Assembly (NCBI GenBank): GCA_903923395.1
Contig: CAIXXM010000079.1
Coordinates: 1-59,863 of the forward strand
DNA: 59,863 nt
Direction of reading: 5' to 3'
Source: an uncultured Acidobacteriia bacterium
GTDB lineage: Bacteria > Acidobacteriota > Terriglobia > Bryobacterales > Bryobacteraceae
Of the stretch, positions 16,804 to 25,915 are shown in pieces. Each line of letters begins with the position of its first letter. Positions within the stretch are counted from its first letter, which is position 1. A program made the position numbers and the translations under genes. The notes under the pieces are model-generated. The model made no database searches, had not been told where the DNA came from, and saw nothing but the letters and a program-made list of their open reading frames with translations.

Positions 16804-19800
16804 ATGCTCTGGAACATGTTTGTTTTCGAGATCAAATTGCGTCTGCGGCAGGTTTCGACGTGGATCTACTTCGCCATCTGGTTCCTGATGTGTTTCTTTT
16901 CGGTGTCGGCGCGGGATTTCGGCCCGGTAGGGAATGGTAAAGTTCTGCTGAATGGCCCCTACGCGGCGCAGGTAATTTACACGCAGTTGATGGCCTTCGG
17001 GTCAATCATTCTGGCGGCGATCTTTGGCACCTCCATTCTGCGGGATTTCAAAGAAAACACTCTGCAGTTGATCTTCACGCGGCCCATCCCGAAGCTTGCG
17101 TATCTTGGCGGCCGGTGGGCCGGGTCCATGGTGATCGCGGCGTTTGTCTTCAGTGGCATGATCTTCGGCATGATCGCGGGCAGTCTGGCACCCTGGGCGG
17201 ATCATGACAGACTGGCGCCCATCCAACTCTGGTGGCTCATAGAGCCGTATCTTTCATTGACTCTGGTGCAGATTTTCTTTCTGGGCAGTTTGTATTTCAT
17301 GGTCGCGGCACTGACACGCCGCATCATGGTGGTTTATATGCAGGGCGTGGTGTTATTCGCTCTGTATTTGATTGGCGTTATCTTTGTGACGCGCGGGCAA
17401 TCGCTGGATACGTTCTGGCCGTCTGTGCTGGACCCGCTTGGTTTGCTGATGTTCGGGAATGTCACAAAGTACTGGACGGTGATTGAGCGCAACACGCTGC
17501 TGCTCTCCTGGCATGGCGAATTCCTCTATAACCGACTGCTGTGGTGCGGTGTCGGCTTGCTGTCTTTGGTCATCTCGTTCGCTGCGTTCCCGATGTCCGC
17601 CGAGGCACTTGGAGCAAGGGCAGGCAGGAAGGCGGCGAAGCTTGCGGAAGCGGATGAACAGCCGTCCGGAAAACTGGCAATCCCGGTGGTTTCGAGGATG
17701 TTCGGCAGCAGCACATCGTGGGTGCAGTTTTGGTCATTAACCAGAGTGCGCTTCTGGAATATTGTGCGCGAGATTCCCTTCTGGGCGATTGTGCTGGTGA
17801 TGGTGGTGCTGGTTGTCCTCAACGCGCGTGAGGTGGGGCGGTTCCGGGATACGGCGGTTTGGCCGGTGACTTATCTGGTGGTCGGGGTCATTGGTGGCTC
17901 GTCATCGCTGTTCCTGCTGATTGTTGCCACGTTGTATACGGGTGAATCGATCTGGCGGGAGCGGGATACGAAGTTCGAACAAATTCATGATGCCCTGCCG
18001 GTGGCTGCGTGGGTGAATCCCTTGAGCCAAATTGCACCGGTGATTTTGGTGGAAACGATTCTGGTGACGGTAGTGATGCTCTGCGGCATACTAACGCAGG
18101 CGTCGCTGGGTTATTTCCACTTTCAACCCGATGTTTACTTCAAAGAGCTGTATCTCATTGACTTGATGAACATGCTGGGGCTGGTGTTCTTTGCCTTCTT
18201 CGTCCACACGATGTTACCGAATAAGTTCTTCGGACATGCCGTGGTCATCGGTACGGTGCTGCTGGTGCCAGTCCTGGAAGGGATCGGTGTGGAGAACCGG
18301 CTGCTTCTGTTTGGGGAACAGACCCCTTACACCTACTCCGACATGAATGGCTATGGGCACTTTGTTCCTGCGCTGGCGACTATTCAGACTTACTGGCTGA
18401 TGTTCGGCGTGATGCTGGCCTCGGCCGCCATTGCATTTGCGCGGGAAGGCACTGATCTGGCGTGGAAGAGCCGCTGGAAATCCGCCAGTGCGAGGCTGGG
18501 CGGTGTCGCTCCGGTGGCTGGACTTGCAGCGGTCGTATTCATTGCAAGCGGTGCCTGGTTTTACTACAACACCCACATGGTGAACCACTTCCGCACAGCA
18601 GAGGAAAACCGCAAATTACAGGCGGAGTACGAGAAGCTGTACAAGAAATACGAAGGCCTGCCGCAGCCGAAGATCAATGCCGTCTCATTGCAGGTGGATC
18701 TCCAGCCGGAGACCCGTTCGTTTGATGCCACCGGGGAGATGCACATGGTCAATAAGACCAAGCGTGTGATCGAAACGATCCACATTGTAAACCGGACGGA
18801 ATCCATCAAGAAGGTGGACTTTGACCGGCCTTCGAAGCTGGAGTTAGCCGATACGCAACATGGGTATTGGATCTACAGGCTCGCCAAGCCGCTGGAACCG
18901 GGCGCGGAAATGACAATGCACTTCCAGGCGGGCTACACGCCACATGGCTTCACTGACGGGAATGAGCGTGCTGAACTGGCCTATAACGGGATGTTCTTTG
19001 ACCGCGATTACTTCCCTGGCATCGGTTACTCAGCAGGTGGCGAAATCAGTGACCCGCGCCGCCGCAAGGAGCAGGGGCTTGGTCCGCAGAAGGAATTACC
19101 GCTGCCCGGCGACCCAGGGTCTGATGAAACCAATCTCTTCACGCAGGATGCAGACCGAATTACTTTCCGTGCCGTGGTCAGCACGGCTCCGGATCAGATT
19201 GCCGTTGCCCCCGGCTATCTGCAGAAGGAATGGACTGCCAATGGCCGCCGCTACTTTGAATACAGCATGGGTGACCAGAAGATAGAAAACTTCTACTCTT
19301 TCATCTCCGGGCGTTTCAATGTCAAGCGGGAAGAGTATAAGGGCGTGAAGCTGGAGATTTACTATCATCCGGGCCATGAATACAATCTGGAGCGCATGTT
19401 ACAGGCGAGCCGCAAGGGTCTCGATTACTTCGGCGCCAACTTTTCGCCGTATCAGTTCCAGCAGTTCCGGATTTTGGAGTATCCGCGTTACCGGGGCTTC
19501 GCACAATCTTTCCCCAATACCGTTCCTTACTCGGAAGGGCTGGGCTTTATTCAGCGTGTGGAGAAACCGGAAGATATCGATGAAATCTTCTATATCACCG
19601 CGCATGAACTGGCGCACCAGTGGTGGGGGCATCAATTGGTGGGCAGTAATTCGCAGGGGTCCAACATGATGTCGGAGTCTCTGGCGCAATATTCCGCGCT
19701 GATGCTGATGGAGAAAGAGTATGGCAAGGAGATGATCGGCAAGTTCCTGAAGCATGAACTGGACGGTTATCTGCGTGGACGCGCGGCAGAAAGGCGCAAG

Positions 19801-20379
19801 GAAGAAACGCTTTCGCGCGTGCAGAATGATGCCTATGTCTGGTATCAGAAGGGCTCGCTCGTCATGTACGCACTCCGCGATTACATGGGTGAAGAGGCTC
19901 TGAACGGTGCACTGCATCAGTTCCTGATGGAGCACCGTTACGTGGAGAGTGCTTATCCAAATGCGGACCAGTTTGTGGCGGCTCTGCAAGCGGCGGCACC
20001 GCCCCAGTACCGGCAGTTAGTGGCGGATTCCTTCCACTCGATCATCCTCTTTGACAACCGGGCAGTTAGCGCGACTTATCGGGAAACGCCGGATAAGAAG
20101 TACAAGGTCACGGTGACGGTGGAGTCGCATAAGATGAAGGCCGACGGCCAGGGCAAGGAGACGGATATCCCGGTGGATGACTGGATCGATATCGGGGTGA
20201 TGAATGGTGACGGCAAGAACATGAAACCCTTGTTCCTCGAAAAGCGGCACCTGGACGGCAAGCAGGCGAAGTTCGAGATCACGGTGGACAGTCTGCCATC
20301 CCGCGCGGGTATTGATCCGCTCAACAAGCTGATTGACCGCAAACCTGATGACAATACGATGGCCGTGACCAAGGAGTAA
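16804..20379 (+). CDS. ABC-2 permease fused to M1-family metallopeptidase
   Basis: The protein has 1191 residues. The first about 580 are an ABC-2 permease with two sets of TM helices separated by a soluble loop. A final TM (GLAAVVFIASGAWFYY) leads to an external M1-type peptidase. Its zinc site is HELAHQWWG (His934, Glu935, His938), with the third ligand Glu in MMSESLAQY, one residue further away than in classical M1 enzymes. The stretch AQSFPNTVPYSEGLGF sits where classical enzymes have GAMEN. The active site is predicted to face outside, so the protein could couple export with cleavage of the exported peptide, or use the peptidase fold for recognition. ATPase upstream, DinB downstream. Confidence 0.88.
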   Translation: MLWNMFVFEIKLRLRQVSTWIYFAIWFLMCFFSVSARDFGPVGNGKVLLNGPYAAQVIYTQLMAFGSIILAAIFGTSILRDFKENTLQLIFTRPIPKLAYLGGRWAGSMVIAAFVFSGMIFGMIAGSLAPWADHDRLAPIQLWWLIEPYLSLTLVQIFFLGSLYFMVAALTRRIMVVYMQGVVLFALYLIGVIFVTRGQSLDTFWPSVLDPLGLLMFGNVTKYWTVIERNTLLLSWHGEFLYNRLLWCGVGLLSLVISFAAFPMSAEALGARAGRKAAKLAEADEQPSGKLAIPVVSRMFGSSTSWVQFWSLTRVRFWNIVREIPFWAIVLVMVVLVVLNAREVGRFRDTAVWPVTYLVVGVIGGSSSLFLLIVATLYTGESIWRERDTKFEQIHDALPVAAWVNPLSQIAPVILVETILVTVVMLCGILTQASLGYFHFQPDVYFKELYLIDLMNMLGLVFFAFFVHTMLPNKFFGHAVVIGTVLLVPVLEGIGVENRLLLFGEQTPYTYSDMNGYGHFVPALATIQTYWLMFGVMLASAAIAFAREGTDLAWKSRWKSASARLGGVAPVAGLAAVVFIASGAWFYYNTHMVNHFRTAEENRKLQAEYEKLYKKYEGLPQPKINAVSLQVDLQPETRSFDATGEMHMVNKTKRVIETIHIVNRTESIKKVDFDRPSKLELADTQHGYWIYRLAKPLEPGAEMTMHFQAGYTPHGFTDGNERAELAYNGMFFDRDYFPGIGYSAGGEISDPRRRKEQGLGPQKELPLPGDPGSDETNLFTQDADRITFRAVVSTAPDQIAVAPGYLQKEWTANGRRYFEYSMGDQKIENFYSFISGRFNVKREEYKGVKLEIYYHPGHEYNLERMLQASRKGLDYFGANFSPYQFQQFRILEYPRYRGFAQSFPNTVPYSEGLGFIQRVEKPEDIDEIFYITAHELAHQWWGHQLVGSNSQGSNMMSESLAQYSALMLMEKEYGKEMIGKFLKHELDGYLRGRAAERRKEETLSRVQNDAYVWYQKGSLVMYALRDYMGEEALNGALHQFLMEHRYVESAYPNADQFVAALQAAAPPQYRQLVADSFHSIILFDNRAVSATYRETPDKKYKVTVTVESHKMKADGQGKETDIPVDDWIDIGVMNGDGKNMKPLFLEKRHLDGKQAKFEITVDSLPSRAGIDPLNKLIDRKPDDNTMAVTKE

Positions 20380-20384
20380 ACACC

Positions 20385-20855
20385 GTGGCCTTTGTTATTC
20401 CAGACTCACTGTTGAACGCCTATGCGACTAACAACCGCATCAATCTGTACCTGCTGGAACATCTGCCGGAGGAGGTATGGCGGATGAAGGCGCCCGGAGG
20501 CAAGGGTCGGGATGCCGCAGGCATTTTCGTCCACATGCATAACGTGCGGCTGATGTGGCTCAAGGCTATTGGCACGGCAGAGATGCCTGCCAAGCTGGAG
20601 CCATCCACTGCCACGAAGGCGGATGTGAAAGAGGCGCTGGAGGCGAGCAGTCTTGCCGTGGGCGCGGTGCTGCAGCGCGCTCTGGCATCAGATGGAAAAG
20701 TCAAAGGCTTCAAACCTGACGCTGGCAGCTTCCTTGCCTATCTTCTGGCGCATGATGCCCACCACCGCGGACAGATCACGATGCTCGCCCGGCATTGCGG
20801 ACACGCGGTTTCTCAATCGGCGATGTTTGGTCTGTGGGAGTGGGGGACGCGGTGA
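20385..20855 (+). CDS. DinB family protein
   Basis: The protein has 156 residues with a GTG start five bases after the permease-peptidase stop. It is a four-helix DinB/YfiT-like protein with candidate metal-binding His in HMHNVR (about 50-55) and in HDAHHRGQ (about 126-133), the latter the family's most conserved stretch. These proteins are metal-dependent thiol transferases or of unknown role. The tight spacing suggests co-expression with the exporter. The last 80 bp run antisense to the end of the DUF2252 gene, although the C-terminal LARHCGHA...GLWEW is itself typical of the family. Confidence 0.85.
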   Translation: MAFVIPDSLLNAYATNNRINLYLLEHLPEEVWRMKAPGGKGRDAAGIFVHMHNVRLMWLKAIGTAEMPAKLEPSTATKADVKEALEASSLAVGAVLQRALASDGKVKGFKPDAGSFLAYLLAHDAHHRGQITMLARHCGHAVSQSAMFGLWEWGTR

Positions 20856-22164
20856 AACGTCCGGTTTGCAGCGCTTCGAGGAAAGAGCGGTAATCGGCCG
20901 CGGCTCTATCGGCATAGGCGATGGCGAAATCGCGGATCGCGACAGGCACTTTGTCTGAAGACCCGAGATAGCCCGCAATCACGCAGGCATCTCCCGACCT
21001 GGCGTGTCCGCGGGCCAGCAGTTCCCCGGCAACAACTGCAAGGCTCTCTAAACCAGGGCCGCGCAGACTTTCGAGATCAATGGAGCCCTTGTGGTCATTG
21101 AGTTGGCGCACCAGGAACTGGTGGGAACCGATGGTTGTCCAGCCGAGGAAGGGATCGGAAAGAGGCTGAATGGAGCGCTGGCCCAGTGCGGCCCGCTGCC
21201 CGTTGTGTAAAGAAGCGGCGGAAACGGCAAGGGGCAGAAACGGGCGGTATGCCGAATCGGTCTCCTGCTTGATCTGAAGAAACAGCGGGTCAGACGGGCC
21301 GTTGCCTTCGAGCAGCACTACATAATCGCGCAGACCGACCGAACCGGTGCCAACGACCTTGAAGCCGGTATCGAGCGGTTCGAAGAGATTGAACAGATGC
21401 AGCGCTTCGGGCCGGAGTGTTTCTCTGTAGAGTCCGAGCGATTGGACGGCTGCTGCATGTTCCTCCGGCGAGGCGCGCCAGAAGGAGGGCTTGACGTCAC
21501 GGTAGAGGGGCCGTTTGTCCGCTCCTCTGCGTGTGAATTTCTTCAACAGTTCGGCGGGGGTGCCGCGCTCGGATTCCTGCAGTGCGGCGGATACCGGCTT
21601 GATGTGTTGTTCCCGGCGGATCTGGTGACGGGCAGCGGTCAGCACCGGTTGCCGCGAGAAGGCCTGGATCGATGCGCAGTAGCTCTTGGCGAAAGCCCAG
21701 GCTGCGGCGGCGGAAGCGGGTTCCTTATGATCTGATTCAAGACCGGCCAGAATCAGGCTGGCGGCCATCCGCTTTACATCCCATTCCCAGGGTCCGGGAA
21801 TGCTCTCATCGAAGTCATTGAAATCGAAGATCAGGCGGCCATCCGGCGCGGCGAACGAACCGAGGTTCTGGACATGCGCGTCGCCACAGAGTTGCACGGT
21901 GATGCCGGAGTGCGCCAACTGCCCGAGATCAGCCGCCATGATGGACACCGAACCGCGGAAGAAGGCGAACGCAGAAGCTGCCATCCGGTGACATTTGACC
22001 GGCAGCAGGCGGGGGAGGCGGTCCTGTTCCCCCGATTCCAGTGCGTCGAGAGGATCAAAGCCCCGTTTGCCGGTCTGGAGCAGCGCCTGCCCGGAGCGGC
22101 TTGCCTGGACTCTGCGCTGCTTGCCAGCTTCTATGCGGAGATTGCGTGATGTTGTCAGTGCCAA
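20776..22164 (-). CDS. DUF2252 domain-containing protein
   Basis: The protein has 462 residues, with the start taken at TTG 22164. Family motifs are visible in order: FAFFRGS, LCGDAHVQNLGSF (the HRD-like GDAHxxN), IFDFNDFDES (a metal-binding Asp pair as in aminoglycoside-kinase-like folds), KRMAASL, then GTGSVGLRDYVVLLEG and KQETDSAY. The biochemical role of DUF2252 is not established; the motifs suggest a phosphotransferase-like fold. The C-terminus after about residue 435 (PTPTDQTSPIEKPRV) is unconserved and overlaps the convergent dinB gene by 80 bp. It starts 15 bp after the sedolisin gene and is probably co-transcribed with it. Confidence 0.85.
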   Translation of the reverse strand: MALTTSRNLRIEAGKQRRVQASRSGQALLQTGKRGFDPLDALESGEQDRLPRLLPVKCHRMAASAFAFFRGSVSIMAADLGQLAHSGITVQLCGDAHVQNLGSFAAPDGRLIFDFNDFDESIPGPWEWDVKRMAASLILAGLESDHKEPASAAAAWAFAKSYCASIQAFSRQPVLTAARHQIRREQHIKPVSAALQESERGTPAELLKKFTRRGADKRPLYRDVKPSFWRASPEEHAAAVQSLGLYRETLRPEALHLFNLFEPLDTGFKVVGTGSVGLRDYVVLLEGNGPSDPLFLQIKQETDSAYRPFLPLAVSAASLHNGQRAALGQRSIQPLSDPFLGWTTIGSHQFLVRQLNDHKGSIDLESLRGPGLESLAVVAGELLARGHARSGDACVIAGYLGSSDKVPVAIRDFAIAYADRAAADYRSFLEALQTGRFTASPTPTDQTSPIEKPRVRNAGRAS

Positions 22165-22179
22165 GTGCCAGTGTAGTGG

Positions 22180-25100
22180 TTATTTGGTTGCCATTGTGGT
22201 CAGCATCGAAACGGTTTGGGTCCAGGTATGTCCCGTGGAATCGATCCCCGTGAAGCTGAAGACCAGAGAGGACGGCATTGGATTCCACTGTACCTGCAGA
22301 TTGGCTTTTAGCGTGGCCTTGGCGCCGAGTTGCGTGGTTCCGAAGATGGCCGTAATGGCTGGAGTGAAGTTCGAGCCGTTGATCGTCATGCCGGTGATCT
22401 TCGAGGAATTTCCGGAGAGATCCTGGATCTGCACGTTGATGTTGAGCCCGGTTTGCGCCTGCGAAGCGGGAGTCGCGGTCACGGAGACGGTGCCTGCTGC
22501 GGATGCGGTAACCGTCAGTAGAAACCGCGACGAGGATCCGTCAAAGACCTGGCCGGGCAGGAAGACTGCGGTTAGGGTGTTCGCTCCCACGGCGAGTGAA
22601 GACGCCGGAAGCGGGAGAGTAGCAGCGCCGTTGGTTGCGGTGCCGGAAACCAGAACCGTGCCGGAGGTGGAGAGGATCTGCACCGCGCCGGATGGTGCCG
22701 CCGTGCCGGACACCGCGACCACTTTGATTCCAATCTGGGTCGTGCCATTGGCTGCGACACTGCCCGCACCGGTGTTCACAGACAACGTGGTGGCAATCAG
22801 GGCAGGCTGCACGGTGACCGGGGCGGTCGCCGTGGAGCCGGTGTAGGAACCGGTCGGGTTATAAGTGGCCGTGATGGTATTCGCCCCCGTTGCCAGAGCG
22901 GACGCTTTGACACTGAGTGCCGCGGCACCATTACTGACGGGAACGCTGCCCAGCATCGTCTTGCCGAGAGAGAACACGACAGTGCCGGTGGCTGTGGCCG
23001 GCTTGAGAGCCGCAGTGAGTGTGCTGGTGCCGCTGGCCGGAATCAACGCCGGTGACGGAGTGAGCGTCAGGGTGGTCGCGGACGCCGGAGCAGTGACCGT
23101 CAGAGCGACGGTGCCGGAAGATCCGTCAAAGGAAGAAGTCGCGGTGTAAGCCGCGGTGATCGACATGGTGCCGGACGAAGCCGGCTTCACCGTAATGGAG
23201 GCCGTACCCGAGGAAGATAACGTGGCTGAACCCAGTGCCGTGGTGCCGGACGTAAAGGTCACCGTCCCATTGGGAACCGCGCTGCCGGAAGCCGGTTTTA
23301 CGGTTGCCGTGATGGTGCTGGTCGCGCCAACGGCTAGTGTATTGGGAGAGGCAGCGAGCACCGTTGACGTGGCGACATGCGGTGCGGACACGGTGACGGC
23401 AACGGCCGCGGAGGTCGAGGCGGCAAAGCCGGTGCCGGTAGGAGCAATGGAGGCGGTAATGTGGTTCGTCCCCATGGATAACTTCGCGCCGCTGACCGTG
23501 AGCGTTGCCGGTTGTCCGGTGAACGGCGAGGTGCCGAGTACCGTGCTGCCCAGAGAGAACGTCACCGTCCCCACCGCCTGCGCAGGACTTACCGTCGCAC
23601 TGAGGACGAGAGACGCGGACTGCAGGATGGCCGGAGAATTGACCGTCAGCGTGATCGACGTCGCCACTGGAGCATTGACCGTCACCGTAACGGTCGCGGA
23701 GGAGCCCTGAAATGCTCCCGCCGGGGTGAACACCGCCTGGATACTATTTGCACCGCCAGCCAGTGCAGAGCCCTGCACTGTCAAAGACGCGGTGCCGGAC
23801 GAGGTGACCGCCGAGGTGCCAAGTGTTTTCCCCGCCAAAGAGAATGTGACCGTTCCCGAAGGCACCACCGCTCCACTCACGGCAGTGGCCTTGGCCGTGA
23901 GGACGGTGGAAGCCCCGGCGGCGATGCTGGCGGGTGCGGCGGCCAGTGTCATGGCCGTACCCACACCCGTGGGAGCGCCATTCCACATGGTGACCAGGTT
24001 GTAGGCGTCCACAGAGCCGAGTCCAGTGACCAGATCATACCCTGCCCCGGCTTTATAACCAAAGCTCCCCGTGGTGCAACCGGTGCTGCCGACGGTGCAC
24101 GGAGCGATGTTATCCCCGGAGGTGATGTCATGAAATGCCGCCGGCGTGCTCTGTGCCAGACTGTATAGGTTCGGATTGATATTGCCCAGCCCGGGTTTGG
24201 CGAGGATGCCCTTGGAAACCAGATATTGATTCAGGATGGTGACAATGCCCGCAAACGCCGGGGACGAAGCAGACGTTCCCCCCACACTCATCAAGCCGCC
24301 GCTGTAGATCAGGTAGCCGTCATGCGCACCGCTGGCCGTGAGAGAAACATCAGGCACATCACGGAACTTGTCATTGGGAACGCCAGGGCCAGTCTGCCAC
24401 CAGGGCTTGGCGAAGACCGTGCTCACCCCACCGCCCGAGGCCCAGATTCCCCCGCCGCCGGTGGTATCGTTCCACGCCTTCTCCGGGATATAACCAGTGG
24501 CTGAGAGCAGGCTGGTCGAGTTCGCCACGCTCCAACTGGAATTGCTGGTCTCCGCAAACTCCGTGCCGCCCACTGCGGTGACTTCCGGAATATCGGCCGG
24601 AAAGATCACCGCCGGCCCATGTGTCGCAACGCTCGACCCGTAGTCACAACCCGCCGCCCCTTGATCCCCCGAAGAGTTCATCCAAGTGATCCCCTCGGCA
24701 TTGGCCTGCAGGGCCATGTTGCGGAAAGAGGCGACGCCAGCGGATTCGCAGCCCCCATAGCTGAGGCTGATCACCGGTGCCAGGTTCTGATCCAGCGCAT
24801 ACTGCACCGAAGTGAATACGTTGGTCGAGTAAACATAAATCACCGTCGCGCCACGCGCCACCGCGCCGGACCACTCCAAATCCAGATTCGCTTCCACCTG
24901 ATCATTGGAGGAAATGCCGGGGTCCTTGCCCGTCAGCACCAGTTGCGGATCGCGCGCAGGCAGACCGAACTGGCTCCGGAACGAGCGGATATCAGAAAGG
25001 TTGATCGCCGTTTGGCCCGCAATCACCAGCTTTTGACCCGTGCCGTCAAACCCCGCTTTGTAGAGCGGCGCGACATCGTAAATCATCGCCAGATCATCCG

Positions 25101-25758
25101 GCGCCAGATAGTGGCCCCCGGAGGAACCCGTGTATGACGGGTGGAGGATGCGCATCGGCTTGGGCTTGAAATCATCCAAACCACGAATCTGGGTGATCAA
25201 GCCCGCGAATGCGGCTGGAATCGCGGGCTCCGCGAGATTCGCATAGTGGAGTTCCCCTGACGATTGCAAGGTGTGCAACTCCGTTTGAAAGGTCCGGGCT
25301 ACATCGGCGGCCGTGCCGGAAAATGCGATCCAGTTTCGGGCGTGGGCCTTCGTATCCACATGAAAACCCTCCGCTTCGAGCCAGGCCACCAGCCGCGCGT
25401 AATCATTCTCAGAAGCTCCAAAGCGTTCTGCAAACTGCTCTGGAGTCAGCCAGTTTTGGTAATCCGCCGAAACCGGGTTCCGTTGCTCTTCCACGAACCG
25501 TTCCAGCGCCGCCTGTTGTTCCGGCGAAGGCGAAAGCACCAGACGCAGCCCGTCCACCTGCCGGTTCGCTGCCAGCACACCGAGATCCCGCGCGACATGC
25601 CACTCCGGCCGGAGATGGCCGGTCAGACGGACTTTCTTCGAAATATCGAACGGCCCCGCCAGGCGGTCCCGCGAAACATTCTGCGCAGCAAGAAACGGTG
25701 TGGACAGCAGCGCGGCAGCCAGACAACTGACCGCACTCTTCCAAAAATGGTTGGACAA
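22180..25758 (-). CDS. Sedolisin (S53) pro-kumamolisin-like protease with Ig-like repeats
   Basis: The 1192-residue precursor starts at TTG 25758, preceded by GGAGG five bases upstream. It has a signal peptide (about 1-25), then a pro-domain (about 40-200, with NYxNWLTPEQFAERFGAS-type text near 100-116), then an S53 catalytic domain (about 215-590). The acid-stable serine protease set is visible: Glu289 and Asp293 (EANLDLEW), oxyanion Asp365 (SSGDQGAAG), nucleophile Ser496 (GGTSASSP), and a calcium site near GYDLVTGLGSV. The last about 580 residues are six or so Ig-like (Big_3-type) repeats with recurring GTVTF and GSSATVTV motifs, likely for binding a surface or polysaccharide. Extracellular. 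Codons in the repeats are Thr/Ala/Val biased. Confidence 0.92.
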   Translation of the reverse strand: MSNHFWKSAVSCLAAALLSTPFLAAQNVSRDRLAGPFDISKKVRLTGHLRPEWHVARDLGVLAANRQVDGLRLVLSPSPEQQAALERFVEEQRNPVSADYQNWLTPEQFAERFGASENDYARLVAWLEAEGFHVDTKAHARNWIAFSGTAADVARTFQTELHTLQSSGELHYANLAEPAIPAAFAGLITQIRGLDDFKPKPMRILHPSYTGSSGGHYLAPDDLAMIYDVAPLYKAGFDGTGQKLVIAGQTAINLSDIRSFRSQFGLPARDPQLVLTGKDPGISSNDQVEANLDLEWSGAVARGATVIYVYSTNVFTSVQYALDQNLAPVISLSYGGCESAGVASFRNMALQANAEGITWMNSSGDQGAAGCDYGSSVATHGPAVIFPADIPEVTAVGGTEFAETSNSSWSVANSTSLLSATGYIPEKAWNDTTGGGGIWASGGGVSTVFAKPWWQTGPGVPNDKFRDVPDVSLTASGAHDGYLIYSGGLMSVGGTSASSPAFAGIVTILNQYLVSKGILAKPGLGNINPNLYSLAQSTPAAFHDITSGDNIAPCTVGSTGCTTGSFGYKAGAGYDLVTGLGSVDAYNLVTMWNGAPTGVGTAMTLAAAPASIAAGASTVLTAKATAVSGAVVPSGTVTFSLAGKTLGTSAVTSSGTASLTVQGSALAGGANSIQAVFTPAGAFQGSSATVTVTVNAPVATSITLTVNSPAILQSASLVLSATVSPAQAVGTVTFSLGSTVLGTSPFTGQPATLTVSGAKLSMGTNHITASIAPTGTGFAASTSAAVAVTVSAPHVATSTVLAASPNTLAVGATSTITATVKPASGSAVPNGTVTFTSGTTALGSATLSSSGTASITVKPASSGTMSITAAYTATSSFDGSSGTVALTVTAPASATTLTLTPSPALIPASGTSTLTAALKPATATGTVVFSLGKTMLGSVPVSNGAAALSVKASALATGANTITATYNPTGSYTGSTATAPVTVQPALIATTLSVNTGAGSVAANGTTQIGIKVVAVSGTAAPSGAVQILSTSGTVLVSGTATNGAATLPLPASSLAVGANTLTAVFLPGQVFDGSSSRFLLTVTASAAGTVSVTATPASQAQTGLNINVQIQDLSGNSSKITGMTINGSNFTPAITAIFGTTQLGAKATLKANLQVQWNPMPSSLVFSFTGIDSTGHTWTQTVSMLTTMATK

Positions 25759-25915
25759 GTGTTCCTCCGAACAAACTGACTGATTGTGGAAGGATGATCG
25801 GCTGGAAACGGTGCTGTCTGTAGAGGAAGCCTGTCGGATTCAGGAGGTATGCCCTGAAGATTTCGGCGCAGCAAAGGTGCGACAATAGAGGTTTAATTCA
25901 TTTGGAGGAAGTCGT

